Below, piece by piece: positions 53,753 to 63,177 of a stretch of 64,000 nt of DNA. The first letter of the stretch is position 1; each line of letters starts with the position of its first letter. A model generated the notes under the pieces. It did not search any database, was not told where the DNA came from, and was given only the letters and a program-made list of their open reading frames with translations. The translations under genes and the position numbers were made by a program. The stretch is from Methanoregula sp. (GTDB taxonomy: Archaea > Halobacteriota > Methanomicrobia > Methanomicrobiales > Methanospirillaceae): the NCBI RefSeq assembly GCF_023227875.1, contig NZ_JALOCH010000008.1, positions 80,484 through 144,483 on the forward strand. Direction: 5' to 3'.

Positions 53753-54403
53753 TTATTCTTGCTTTCGTAAAAGCAGGGAAATGCCGATGATCAATGCAGT
53801 AACGGGAATCGTTACCGGAATTGATGCCGATGTTGTTCGCGGAAACATCGGAGGATTATCCAGGTGATCGGAACTAACCGGTACGGGAACTGTCGCAGGT
53901 GATACATTTTTTTCAACAAGGGTGAATGGATACATAACCATACCGGATGGTCCGATGGACAGGGTGTACTCTCCTGCAAGGGCAGCGGATTGTATGGTTG
54001 TACCATTCTTCAGGGTTTTTCTGAACTGTGTTGTGTTGACAAAAAACGACCACTCGTTTTCCCCGTTTAATCCATCAGCAACAAGTGATGATCCGGAATA
54101 GACGGGTGGCAGAAGATCCGGACTGCCCGGGAGATACTGGGATTGATATGCCCCAAACTCTACCTCGTATCCTGAGGGAAAACTGGTCTTTCCCGAGACG
54201 ATAAAAGAATCTCCGGTGGAATGCGTGCCAATCGGGAGGGTGTCAACGGTGATCCAGTACGGTGTCTGAACCGGCGACCCCCGGATATCTGATGAACCGG
54301 AAGACACAGTCGTATTGTTTCCCGCCATCGCCGCTTCTGCGGGAACTATGACGAGGAGAAGTGCGAGGAGGATGAATATCCCGGGTCTTTTCCATGATGT
54401 CAT
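53753..54403 (-). CDS. Secreted surface protein with C-terminal membrane anchor
   Basis: 216 residues. N-terminal signal peptide (GIFILLALLLVIVPAEAAMA) and C-terminal hydrophobic anchor (IPVTIPVTALIIGISLLLRK) frame a beta-rich domain (YWITVDTLPIGTHSTGDSFI, GEYTLSIGPSGMVMYPFTLV). The TDTLP/IGTHSTGDxFIVSG type of strand is common in methanogen surface proteins with the MEMAR-type anchor. It may be part of the cell envelope. It is preceded on the same strand, over 135 bp, by another secreted protein gene. Confidence 0.7.
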   Translation of the reverse strand: MTSWKRPGIFILLALLLVIVPAEAAMAGNNTTVSSGSSDIRGSPVQTPYWITVDTLPIGTHSTGDSFIVSGKTSFPSGYEVEFGAYQSQYLPGSPDLLPPVYSGSSLVADGLNGENEWSFFVNTTQFRKTLKNGTTIQSAALAGEYTLSIGPSGMVMYPFTLVEKNVSPATVPVPVSSDHLDNPPMFPRTTSASIPVTIPVTALIIGISLLLRKQE

Positions 54404-54538
54404 GCAATAACGTCCTTGATATGTTTATTTTAAATTGTTCCTTCCTGTTCTGCCATATCTGAATACTATTTCTTTCTCACATAAAAAGGATGAAAGGTTA
54501 TCCTTTCGGACCACCTTATCCTTATCCGGCTCTGACTC

Positions 54539-55630
54539 CTACGGAGTGTCCAGAGTAACCTGTGTCGGATTCGGGTTGAACCAGACGTTGAATAGTCCGC
54601 TCCATCCCGATGCAGATATTGATCCGGAATTCAGAGTTACCGACGGGATATTAACATTATTGAATATAATGTCCCCGCACATATGATACGGATTTGAATT
54701 CTGTCCCTGGGCCTGTTCCAGTGCATTTACGATTTCCAGGTTGGTGTTCGAGGGAATTGCATTCGAGAAGTAATAGGTGGATGTTCCCGCAGTGAGATCA
54801 CTTGTTGTGACCTGCCATCCCGTTACACCGCCAACCGTTGTGTACTGAAGTGTCCCTTCAATCTGATCTCCCTGGGTCACACTTAACATCGGGCTGTAAT
54901 AGTAATTGCTCGGGCTTGTGTATCTCCAGGAAGAGATCTTCCAGACCGGGTTGTTCAGCCCATAATTCCACTGTAACACGGGTTGCATAATGGTGGCAGT
55001 TTTTTCAAGACCGTTGAAGATGGCCAGCGCAAAACCCGGAGTCCCTCCACTGGTTGACGGAGGGGTCGGAGTATACCATCGGGAACGTAAATAGCTGATC
55101 TGACTGACTGTTGCATCAGCCCATGCAAGCCACCTACTGCCAGAAATTGTTGATGCCCGAACGACTGAAGATTCTTTTCTGGAAGAATCATCAATGACAG
55201 TCAGTATAAGGTCTCCGTCTTCAGTCAGGATATATGTCTTGCTTTCATCAAGGGGCGAATCAAGAATACGTGCCCCTTGAGGGACCGCGTGAACATGAGT
55301 TGCTGGCTGGAGTCCGTTTGGCGTTGATACTTTTTCCGCAGATTCATCTGATGCAATAAGAATTTGTTTACCATCCGAATCGAAGATCCTTGTTATTCCG
55401 TCATCTGAATGATAAATAATTGAGCCTTCAGGAATTGTATACACATCTTTCATCAGTTGGGTACTCAATGGCCCGGTAATAACTGTATTTTTCTGAGAAT
55501 CATCAAATTGAAAAGACGGTGTCTCAATTTTGTTCAAATCAATTTTCTCTTCAGCGCTTACTATCGGCACCATCGCCATCGCTGCCAGCAGCAGTGCCAG
55601 CAGAACGACAATTGTTTTGTGTAGGTTCAT
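54539..55630 (-). CDS. Secreted protein, possible lectin-like or glutamic-peptidase-like fold
   Basis: 363 residues with signal peptide MNLHKTIVVLLALLLAAMAM through VSA. A propeptide-like region (about 30-160) precedes a beta-rich C-terminal domain (PVLQWNYGLNNPVWKISSWR, VTQGDQIEGTLQYTTV, GWQVTTSDLTAGTSTYYFSN). The alternation of aromatic strands and GDxI resembles concanavalin-like folds of G1-type peptidases, but I cannot assign the catalytic pair. The signal peptide and the ~330 bp upstream are nearly the same as those of the peptidase gene at 61304. No other clue to role. Confidence 0.65.
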   Translation of the reverse strand: MNLHKTIVVLLALLLAAMAMVPIVSAEEKIDLNKIETPSFQFDDSQKNTVITGPLSTQLMKDVYTIPEGSIIYHSDDGITRIFDSDGKQILIASDESAEKVSTPNGLQPATHVHAVPQGARILDSPLDESKTYILTEDGDLILTVIDDSSRKESSVVRASTISGSRWLAWADATVSQISYLRSRWYTPTPPSTSGGTPGFALAIFNGLEKTATIMQPVLQWNYGLNNPVWKISSWRYTSPSNYYYSPMLSVTQGDQIEGTLQYTTVGGVTGWQVTTSDLTAGTSTYYFSNAIPSNTNLEIVNALEQAQGQNSNPYHMCGDIIFNNVNIPSVTLNSGSISASGWSGLFNVWFNPNPTQVTLDTP

Positions 55631-55958
55631 TTTTCTTCAACTCCTCATTTCTTTTTCCATACGCTTCGCTCGCCGGCATGGGAAAACTTCATAGGATCAG
55701 AAGATAACATTCTCATGCCTACGGGCGGGACCGGGTCCAACGAAGTTCGTTGCTTGGTGGACCTGTCCTCTTCTTTTCGTGGAACAACCCCCGGCTGTCC
55801 ACAATGAGCGATTTATTATAACGATATATATATGGTTTATTTCCAATTCAGCTACACATTCGAAAATACGAAAGGTACTCGGTGACAAATCGTAAATAGA
55901 ATGAACCGGGATTAACCGGAAGAGTTTTTTTCGGGCGTAAATGAAAACCTGCGCGGGC
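55631..55958 (-). promoter_or_regulatory. Duplicated promoter and leader region (copy 1)
   Basis: On the minus strand a TATA-like run lies at 55823-55833 (atatatatat) about 195 bp before the start codon, so the message would have a long leader. Within it are aacgaacttcgtt (palindrome) and gggcgggaccgggtccaac, both kept in the copy at 62588-62920. The level of identity outside the coding region suggests a functional leader or a recent duplication. The remaining gap to 56013 shows nothing further. Confidence 0.6.
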
Positions 55959-56012
55959 GGAGTGGCTGTGAATTAGGGAATTCCAGAAACTCCCATGCCC
56001 GGCAATAACAGT

Positions 56013-56168
56013 TCAGTCCAGCCCGGCACGCTCAGCGTCGTGCTTTGCTTCACGCATAAGGTTCAGGCCTTCACGGGTAAATGTCGGATGCTCTAAATAA
56101 TGCCGGAATGCCGTTGCATCTTCACCTTCAAGCACAAGCCCGGTCTCAATTGGTTTTGCCATTTCCAT
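56013..56168 (-). CDS. Small hypothetical protein (51 residues)
   Basis: Minus-strand gene too short for usual cut-offs: MEMAKPIETGLVLEGEDATA, then FRHYLEHPTFTREGLNLMRE and AKHDAERAGLD. Two starts (56168 or 56162) both have gggaaa-type purines upstream. The composition is that of a soluble, helical protein; EGLNLMREAKHDAERAGL is a likely amphipathic helix. Its codon use looks like that of neighbours. Similar short proteins often sit near toxin-antitoxin genes, and here an AbiE pair is 250 bp away in the opposite direction; a link is speculation. Confidence 0.55.
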   Translation of the reverse strand: MEMAKPIETGLVLEGEDATAFRHYLEHPTFTREGLNLMREAKHDAERAGLD

Positions 56169-56367
56169 TTTCCCGGAATACTATTGCAGTATATGCTCAG
56201 GGAATTATATCAAAGATCTTGTGGAGGAGGGTGAGGGCCGGTTTTGGATCTCCTGGATTTCCCCTTCCACGTTGTTATCCCCGGTTAGTCCCAAACGGCA
56301 TGTACTCGCCGGTGATCCCGGAGATCTATCAATAAAACCCCTCACGACAGCAGGAATGCGTTACTTA

Positions 56368-56440
56368 TGTTCGCAAAAAGTGAACAATGATTAAATAGTG
56401 AACATACCGAATACGATAGTATGTTCACAAAAAAAGAACA
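56368..56440. promoter_or_regulatory. Operator-like palindromes of the AbiE operon
   Basis: Two 19-bp palindromes share the pattern TGTTC-N9-GAACA: 56368-56386 (tgttcgcaaaaagtgaaca) and 56422-56440 (tgttcacaaaaaaagaaca, starting one base inside the ATG). Half sites gtgaacat are at 56398-56405 and 56452-56459. This arrangement around the start codon suggests autorepression by the antitoxin, as known for AbiEi-type proteins. Confidence 0.65.
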
Positions 56441-57134
56441 TCCGTTGAATAGTGAACATGGCCCGGACCTGGTAGCAAACCTGTTCTCGAAAAAGGCCAC
56501 CGACATCATACGCGTCCTGCTGGTCAACTATCCGAAAACATGGATGCTTCGGGATCTGGCAAAAGAATCCGGCACAGCACTTGGATATACCTCACGGGTA
56601 TCAAACACGCTGATCAGCCAGCGTCTCGCACTCCGTGCCTCTGCCCGGTCGGAACTGAAGCTCATGGCTCCGGAAGATTTGCTCAAACGCTGGGCAACAT
56701 TTTCCCACTTCGTCGCAAACACCGCGTTTGTTGAATACTACACCAGTGAACAGGACATCGGGAAATTCTTAAGCCGGCTCAAATACCGGGGGGCCGGGGA
56801 GTATGCACTGACCGGTCTTGCCGGGGCACTGCTTGTCGAGCCTTTTGTCAGGCCGACAAATACGCACATATACATCCGGAAGGGATCAGATGCGGGGAAA
56901 CTGGCACACGATCTGGGCCTGATGCCCGTTGAAGAGAACGGGAACGTAAAATTCGCGATCGCTCCCAGTGACGGAATTTTTTATGGTGCACAGGAGATCG
57001 ACGGCGTGAGGGTAGTCTCAGACATCCAGCTCTATGTCGATCTCTACAACTATCCTGCACGGGGCAGGGAGGCGGCCGGTGAACTGTGGAAGAACATTGA
57101 AAAACGCTGGAATAAAACCCAGGACCGGGTATAA
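56421..57134 (+). CDS. AbiEi-like antitoxin/transcription regulator
   Basis: 237 residues. The N-terminal ~85 residues form a winged helix (DIIRVLLVNYPKTWMLRDLA, YTSRVSNTLISQRLALRASA). The C-terminal domain (about 100-230: YALTGLAGALLVEPFVRPTN, HIYIRKGSDAGKLAHDLGLM, VSDIQLYVDLYNYPARGREA) is the AbiEi C-terminal type. Such proteins repress their own operon and counteract an AbiEii nucleotidyltransferase toxin. The stop overlaps the next gene's ATG region (57134). The start lies inside an operator-like palindrome; TTG at 56445 is a possible alternative. Confidence 0.8.
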   Translation: MFTKKEHPLNSEHGPDLVANLFSKKATDIIRVLLVNYPKTWMLRDLAKESGTALGYTSRVSNTLISQRLALRASARSELKLMAPEDLLKRWATFSHFVANTAFVEYYTSEQDIGKFLSRLKYRGAGEYALTGLAGALLVEPFVRPTNTHIYIRKGSDAGKLAHDLGLMPVEENGNVKFAIAPSDGIFYGAQEIDGVRVVSDIQLYVDLYNYPARGREAAGELWKNIEKRWNKTQDRV

Positions 57135-57931
57135 TGTATTCACGCGAGATCACGGAAACATCAAAATCTGCATTGCTTGAGATTGGCCTCGCACTGCACA
57201 CGTACCGGAACGATATGGTGTTGTCCGGGGGATGGGCTCCTTACTTTATTACGGAAAACTATTTTGAACATTGCGGAAGTGTCGATATCGATCTTGTCCT
57301 GAAGACGACAATCCTGCCCAGGTACGAGAGTATCAGGAAGATCGTCACCGATCTCGGCTATGTCGAGGAAAACCACTTCAGGTTCGAAAGAAAAATAAAA
57401 TCCCCGGTTGACGGAAAATATTATTCAATTCATATCGATTTCCTGTGCGATAAATGCGAGCTTGGCTATCATTTCAGGGTCCAGCCCGACCTGGAAGCGT
57501 TCATGTTCGAAGGTGCCGACATCGCCTTTGATTTTAATTTTGAGAAAGAGATAGAGACAACATTACCGGAGAACGGTGTCGACAGCACGGTCTTTAAGGT
57601 TCTCGATTTAGCAGGATCGCTCATTTTGAAAGGCCAGGCACTGGGGGGCCGGAAAAACCTGAAGGATGCATACGATATTTTTGCACTGACTCACTACAAC
57701 GGGGGGCCTGAACCGGCAGCCCATTACTTCAACCAGGGTTTCGCACGGAAAGGGATTACTCGTGAAAAAAGAGATCTTGCAAGGAATTCACTCGCAGTGA
57801 TACAGCGAAAATTCCGCGATGGAACTTCTGCGGGCTCTTTTGGTGTTGAAACATTTTCAGAAAACAGGTACAACCGGACAATCGTAGCTGCCCACGTGAA
57901 CAAATTCCTGGAGAATGTGAAATCAATATAG
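57134..57931 (+). CDS. AbiEii-like nucleotidyltransferase (putative toxin)
   Basis: 265 residues. The nucleotidyltransferase core is VLSGGWAPY (about 30-38) followed by SVDIDLVL (DxD, about 54-56) and a third acidic residue in HIDFLCDK. C-terminal helices contain KGQALGGRKNLKDAYDIFAL, the K...KD.YD motif of AbiEii/AbiGii proteins. These enzymes modify tRNA or other targets and arrest growth when not neutralised. Overlap with the antitoxin gene by one base shows an operon. A 1.44-kb repeat-rich region follows. Confidence 0.8.
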   Translation: MYSREITETSKSALLEIGLALHTYRNDMVLSGGWAPYFITENYFEHCGSVDIDLVLKTTILPRYESIRKIVTDLGYVEENHFRFERKIKSPVDGKYYSIHIDFLCDKCELGYHFRVQPDLEAFMFEGADIAFDFNFEKEIETTLPENGVDSTVFKVLDLAGSLILKGQALGGRKNLKDAYDIFALTHYNGGPEPAAHYFNQGFARKGITREKRDLARNSLAVIQRKFRDGTSAGSFGVETFSENRYNRTIVAAHVNKFLENVKSI

Positions 57932-58250
57932 TGTATTTTTTACCGTATTGTTAACTTTCGTCCATATCACTTCGGCCTGAACAGATCTCATTCCTCCCCT
58001 CCCTCTGCACCGGTTGGTGCCAAACGCCCCGCTCTCACCGGCTCTTGGCTGCCCCTTGCAGGTACAAGGTTAAGGCCCCTCTGCCCGGGACCGGACCCTG
58101 GGTCGACCCAGGAAAATTTTCCGTAGCCCCTAGCCATCAAAAATTTTCCGGGACCCGCAACTCCCAAGAGAAAATTTCTCGCCACCTGCACGACCCGACC
58201 GAAAATTTTTCAAAATACAAAATTCTCCGGAAAATTTTTCACGGCCGCAG

Positions 58251-58792
58251 AAAAATCCGGCACCGTAATCCCCGCCACTCACGCCGTAAACCCCCTCAAA
58301 AACCATCCCTACGGAACCCCTTTTTTCGGTTCCGGACCATCCCGAATCCGGGCCCTATCCGGGCTCCGATTCACCATTCTTCCGAAACGGAGCCCCATAC
58401 GTGCCCGGATTGGGATCCGACACCCCCCTGTTTGATACAAAACTCCTGGAGTTTTTTGCATAACAGGGGGTCCGGCAGATGTTCACGATTCTCCATCTCC
58501 CGTCGGAGAAACGCGGATTTGCGGGATATACTGCTCCGAAATGCCGGGGGAACGAAGGGATGGAGAGATCTGCCGATAAACCTCTGCCCCGACAGGGATC
58601 TTCAAAACCCGGGTTTCTTCATTTCCACCCTCCCGCGACCAGAACATCGCGGCAGCTCCCTGTCCTCAAAGGAAACAGGTTCTATACAGGCCGGTTTTTC
58701 TCTGCGGAGATCCGCCATTTTCCCCAAAAGGGGGCCGCACCGGGGTTTTCCGGAACACTTCCCTCCAAAACCCTAAAAACAGGCCGGTCGGG
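58251..58792. repeat. Long repeat B (about 542 bp), GC-rich non-coding
   Basis: Counterpart of 52831-53375, same orientation. It carries the same conserved hairpin at 58424-58470. The sequence between 57932 and 58250 is GC-rich and contains further gaaaattttt/ccgg runs like those before repeat A. The long frame across this region is an artefact of composition. Confidence 0.85.
58424..58470. other. Hairpin-forming core of long repeat B
   Basis: Same ccccctgtt/aacaggggg stem and inner aaaactcctggagtttt palindrome as 53006-53052. Both arms are unchanged between copies. Confidence 0.7.
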
Positions 58793-58934
58793 CATTGATG
58801 AATATGGACGATCCGGGGCTGCTGCGTGCCCGGATTGAGAGAACCGGGGGTGCAGGTCTCCAGGCCACGTGATAGTCCGGGAGGGAGGCAGGCCAATGAG
58901 ATATAAGGGAGATACGATATGCACCTTTTCTCCG

Positions 58935-59300
58935 ACGTCCGACTTGTCATCAGACGAGGAGGAAAAGGAGAAACATTCAGGTTTCTCCGACGTCCGATGG
59001 GTCATCAGACCCAGAGGAGGAGAATGATGAGGGTCGTGAGACCCGAAGCAGGAGAAGACTGTAGGTCTTCGACCGAAACCATCAGGTTTCTTCGACATCC
59101 GACAGATTCGAAGGTCCTACGGACCTTCTCTTCCTCGACCTCCTGATGAAGGTCTCGGATTCATCAGACCCAGAGGATGAGAATGATGAGGGTCGTGGTG
59201 AGGCCCGAAGCAGGAGAATCGAACAAGTCATCAGACTTGAGACATGAGAAGACTGAAAGTCTTCGAAGACTGTAGGTCTTCGACCGAAACCATCAGGGTT
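58935..59300. repeat. Field of short tandem-like repeats
   Basis: Many variants of gtcatcagacccagaggag, acccgaagcaggagaag (59041-59057; a variant at 59203-59216) and the inverted gaagactgtaggtcttcgac recur. The acccgaagcaggag unit is also at 9528-9541, so this is a dispersed family. No gene is supported here. Confidence 0.7.
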
Positions 59301-59371
59301 CTCCGGAGTCGACCCCTGATTGAAAATTTTTTTTGCAGGGTCTGACTCAAATTTTTTCCCGCAATGAAAAT

Positions 59372-61240
59372 TCATCCGGATTTCTTCAGACGCAATCCGG
59401 CAGCAACAATTCCCACTGCAAGGAGAACAATGCCCGGCGATAACGGGGTTTCCGTTACCGGTGTTTTACCAGATTTGTTAGCCGACAGACTCTCCAGTTC
59501 GATCTTTTTCATTATGCGCTGCTGATTCATGAGCCAGGCACACTCTTCCGGGGATAAATCATCCCGGTTTTTTGTTTCGCCCGAGGGCAGAAAGATCATC
59601 GCATCGTTATCCATGCGTGCTCCCGGTAACTTTTCATCGGCTGTTGAATAAATATAATACAACGGCGTTCCGGACAGGGGGTCGACTATCGATTTTATAT
59701 GAAAAAGCGGTCCATTTCTTTCAGATATCTGTCCTGTCAGGGTATTGTTGTAAAATAACAACCTCAGGTTATATTCTTTATTTCCCAGTTCAGGAATTTT
59801 CTCAAGATTCCCGCAATACCTGAGTATCCCGTCTTCAGGATCAGGATCCAGCGGGTTTTTATCCACCCACAACTGATTTGGAACCCCTTTGATCCTGACC
59901 GGAATTTTGTTGCCTGCAAGAATCTGCTGATGTAATGATCTCACACTACTCTCATTAATTTCAACAACGTCAAATCTGGTTATGGTTGAGGGAATACCGA
60001 AAAATGCCGAATTATTATTCCCTGTTGAAACAGTCCTTGATACATCCTCGAAATAAAACAGGGCCTCCTGCTGCCCCTTCCCGGCTGCATCCGTGGCCAT
60101 TGCATTGATCTGGTTTGAACCAGTTGCCACAGGAACCTCATGATCGCAGCTCGTGTTTCCCCAGCGGTTGAAGACATACACCGTATCGGTGGTTCCTGCG
60201 GCAAAAAAATCGCCATTACGTTCCGGTGAGATATCAATAACGCCCCGGGGCGTTCCATAATGCCAGAGAATTTTTCCATCCGGGTCAAAGACAAATACTC
60301 CTCGTGATGATCCTGCCATGATACGATTCCCATCATCTGAGATTCCGACATCATTGACAAAATCTTCGAACTCATGTTTCCAGATGAGGGAACCGGTACG
60401 GTTGAAAAACAGGGCATAGTACTGGGAACCTGCAACCGTGTATTCCGCATTTGTTGAGGTAGCTACACTGGTAAAATCCGAACTTCCGGTATACTGCCAG
60501 AGTAATGTCCCGTTCCGGTCAAGCAGATAAAGATGAGAGTACCCGGCGGCCGCGATATATGCTCCATCCTGAGTGATATCGACAGTTCCGAACCCGATCC
60601 TGGACGAAAAATTCCATGTAAGGGTCCCGTCATTATTCATTGCATCCAACCGGCTCCCGGAGATCTTTGACCCGGCAACCGCATAGGAACCATCACGGGC
60701 AGAATCCAGAGCCCATGACCGTCCTGCTGTACTATTTTTTATAACCCTCGTTCCATCCTGTGAGAACAAATAGATGGAGCGCAACCCGGTAGCATATATC
60801 CGGCTGCCATTGCCGGAAAGGGCGATTCGCTCGATTGTCGGATCTTCGGAATACTTCCAGAGGAGATTGCCGGTCGTGTTGAAAAAAAGGGCTTCTCCAT
60901 CGGCATATGATGACAGTCCATCTTCATTGACAAATACTGCCCCGGAGAAATCCCCATTATCAGAGATAGCGAGGGAACGCACTGTTTTTCCGGGTTGCCG
61001 GTATTCCCATTGCAGGTTCCCGCATCGGTCGTACATTCTCAGGACACCGGTATCGGATCCGGCAATCATGTACCGGCCATCGCCAGAACAGGATACCGTG
61101 GTCTTTCGATCTCCTATCTGTTCTGACCAGATGGGGCCGGAAACAGTTCCGGAATCAGCCTGTCCATAAACAGATGGGACGATTGTCAGTAATAATTGAA
61201 AAAAAATGAGAACCAGAATATAGCGATTTGATTTGCCCAT
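59372..61240 (-). CDS. Secreted beta-propeller protein with C-terminal anchor
   Basis: 622 residues. Signal peptide ILVLIFFQLLLTIVPSVYG. At least seven repeats of the form S-G/D-G-x-Y-I-A-A-G, then LYLLDRNGTLLWQY, follow to about residue 350: a PQQ-like or WD-type propeller. A different domain (about 360-560) contains NQLWVDKNPLDPDPEDGILR and LFYNNTLTGQIS. The end (LSPGIVLLAVGIVAAGLRLK) is a membrane anchor. Probably an envelope protein that binds a partner. The C-terminus lies in the 50-bp block shared with repeat region A. Confidence 0.75.
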   Translation of the reverse strand: MGKSNRYILVLIFFQLLLTIVPSVYGQADSGTVSGPIWSEQIGDRKTTVSCSGDGRYMIAGSDTGVLRMYDRCGNLQWEYRQPGKTVRSLAISDNGDFSGAVFVNEDGLSSYADGEALFFNTTGNLLWKYSEDPTIERIALSGNGSRIYATGLRSIYLFSQDGTRVIKNSTAGRSWALDSARDGSYAVAGSKISGSRLDAMNNDGTLTWNFSSRIGFGTVDITQDGAYIAAAGYSHLYLLDRNGTLLWQYTGSSDFTSVATSTNAEYTVAGSQYYALFFNRTGSLIWKHEFEDFVNDVGISDDGNRIMAGSSRGVFVFDPDGKILWHYGTPRGVIDISPERNGDFFAAGTTDTVYVFNRWGNTSCDHEVPVATGSNQINAMATDAAGKGQQEALFYFEDVSRTVSTGNNNSAFFGIPSTITRFDVVEINESSVRSLHQQILAGNKIPVRIKGVPNQLWVDKNPLDPDPEDGILRYCGNLEKIPELGNKEYNLRLLFYNNTLTGQISERNGPLFHIKSIVDPLSGTPLYYIYSTADEKLPGARMDNDAMIFLPSGETKNRDDLSPEECAWLMNQQRIMKKIELESLSANKSGKTPVTETPLSPGIVLLAVGIVAAGLRLKKSG

Positions 61241-61303
61241 GTAAATTCACCGGTATTTTCCATTTTGATAAAAATAAATATTATTAAATTGATCTCTGAA
61301 CAT

Positions 61304-62587
61304 TTAGCGGACGTACATGAAATTATTATACGTCGAACCCGGTGCTACATAATCCCAATAGACCCACCCATACTGAGCCGGATCGTAGAATAACAGATAC
61401 GGATTGCCACCATTCACCTGCCAGCCGGTACATGCTCTCGCATGATAATATGGATCATCTCTCCCGATTTTTAAGGGGCGATCTGCTTCAATTTCATCGT
61501 AAGCTGTCTCCCATGTGGTGTCTGGTCGATAGATATGATAAGAGTTGTTTTTTCCCAGACCTCCATCAGCTACTAAAGGTTTGTAATAGCGTAATTCCAT
61601 GTCTAGAGTAGTCCCCATTGGAGTACCGTTGGCGTAGTAGGCCCTCATCATATCAGCAATATGATACTGGCTCCAGGGGTCACTCATATATTTAGTTGAG
61701 ATAATTTGGGCTGTGGCGACCCCACACCATACATCAGTATATTGGGTACAGTGTGTAAAACCAGAGATGACTTTTTGCCCGTCCTGAAGGAGAAGAGCCT
61801 TAATGTTTGAATTGCTAGTTTTTACTTTGGTCATAACCTGTTTTACCTGGGAAAGATCCATCTCGGAATAGTGCTGGAGAAATTCTGGATCTTCCGCAAG
61901 CGCCATAGTTTTAAGTTCTTCAGTAATTACAGATTGCTTTTCCCAGATTGCTACATGTTTTTTCATATCTTCAACCGAGATTTGATTGTAGTACGATGAA
62001 ACCTGGGTTTCCCAGTTTTTTACCGATCCATCTCTCGAATCGATAATAATATCTTTCATATCACCGGTTTTTGTGTTTTTCAAGGTAAGCATCAATCCAA
62101 TAACCGGATAATCAAAGCAGACCTTTTTTTCAGCAAATACCTGGTATCCGGGATACTTTTCAGTTATGTTTTTCTGCGTATCCATTCGAAGTGTTGTAAA
62201 TTTATCTGGAGTTTCAATTGAGCCGATTGTTATTACTGATCCGCCAAGAACCTTACTCGCCGCCGCATATATCTCACCGACCCTGGCACCTTTTCTCTCG
62301 ACAATAAACAGATAGAATAACTTCTCTCCGTTAATGTCATATATCGTCTGGGATGTCGGATTGAGTTTTCCGCCAATCCAATTTTCGTCCAACGCCCCGG
62401 AATCAATCATACTTAGCATCGTTAAGGTTGCATGTTCCTGCGCTGTTGCAACAGGAATGAAATTTGATTCGATGAGTTTTTTGATCTCCTCATTGCTTTG
62501 AGAAATATCAGCGCTCACCAGCGGTACCATCGCCATCCCTGCAAGCAGCAGTGCCAGCAGGATGACCCATGTTTTAGGTAGGTTCAT
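61304..62587 (-). CDS. Secreted papain-like cysteine peptidase (C39/C47-like)
   Basis: 427 residues. Signal peptide MNLPKTWVILLALLLAGMAM through VSA. A propeptide-like half with a PepSY-like pattern (about 90-185) precedes the catalytic domain: QYTDVWCGVATAQII has the active Cys in helix start, and YHARACTGWQ supplies the His, with YDPAQYGWVYWDY as the third-residue region. It is probably exported and self-inhibited. The signal peptide and leader region match those of the gene at 54539. A specific substrate cannot be read. Confidence 0.75.
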   Translation of the reverse strand: MNLPKTWVILLALLLAGMAMVPLVSADISQSNEEIKKLIESNFIPVATAQEHATLTMLSMIDSGALDENWIGGKLNPTSQTIYDINGEKLFYLFIVERKGARVGEIYAAASKVLGGSVITIGSIETPDKFTTLRMDTQKNITEKYPGYQVFAEKKVCFDYPVIGLMLTLKNTKTGDMKDIIIDSRDGSVKNWETQVSSYYNQISVEDMKKHVAIWEKQSVITEELKTMALAEDPEFLQHYSEMDLSQVKQVMTKVKTSNSNIKALLLQDGQKVISGFTHCTQYTDVWCGVATAQIISTKYMSDPWSQYHIADMMRAYYANGTPMGTTLDMELRYYKPLVADGGLGKNNSYHIYRPDTTWETAYDEIEADRPLKIGRDDPYYHARACTGWQVNGGNPYLLFYDPAQYGWVYWDYVAPGSTYNNFMYVR

Positions 62588-62920
62588 TTTTCTTCAACTC
62601 CTCGCATTTTTCCATGCGCTTCGCTCGCTGGCATGGGAAAACCTTCATAGGATCAGAAGATAACAATCTCATGCCTACGGGCGGGACCGGGTCCAACGAA
62701 GTTCGTCGCTTGGTGGACCCGTCCTCTTCTTTTGGGACAACCACCGGCTATCCACAATGTGCGATTTATAATGTCGATATATATATGATTTCTGGCCGAA
62801 TCAGCTACACGTTCGGACTTGCGAAAATACGTGTCAACTTTTGGCAGACAAATCGTAAATAGAATGAACCGGGATTGGCCGGAAGAGATTTTTTTCAAGC
62901 GTAAATGAAAACCTGCGCGG
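62588..62920 (-). promoter_or_regulatory. Duplicated promoter and leader region (copy 2)
   Basis: Closely similar to 55631-55958: TATA-like run at 62775-62787, palindromic aacgaacttcgtt-type segment (here with gcttcgtt variation) and gggcgggaccgggtccaac. The rest of the 590-bp gap to 63177 holds no gene I can support. Confidence 0.6.
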
Positions 62921-63177
62921 GATTATATTGGATTTTATATCGATTACTACCATAATCAAGACCAGTTTCTCCGATAATCTCTCCCACATTAATTCACCAT
63001 TGAGTGATCCCGGTAATATGAGCCCCTTCACGTACTTTACCTGAACAGAACCCGACACCCCCCACCACACCGGCCCACGCCAGCTCCGGACCCCGGTCGG
63101 CCCGTGAAATTTTCCGGAAGATTATCAAAAAGATAAAAAGAGTACTGATATTCTGCCCGGATTATCTTCAGCCAGTC

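Noticed and set aside
53516..53770. 84-residue frame before the secreted protein at 53753
   Set aside because: It overlaps the 3' end of a supported gene on the other strand and lacks a ribosome site; some segments look protein-like, so it is a weak candidate only.
58045..58776. 243-residue frame in repeat region B
   Set aside because: Arg/Pro/Ser-rich, not preserved in the other copy of the repeat (52831-53375), so not coding.
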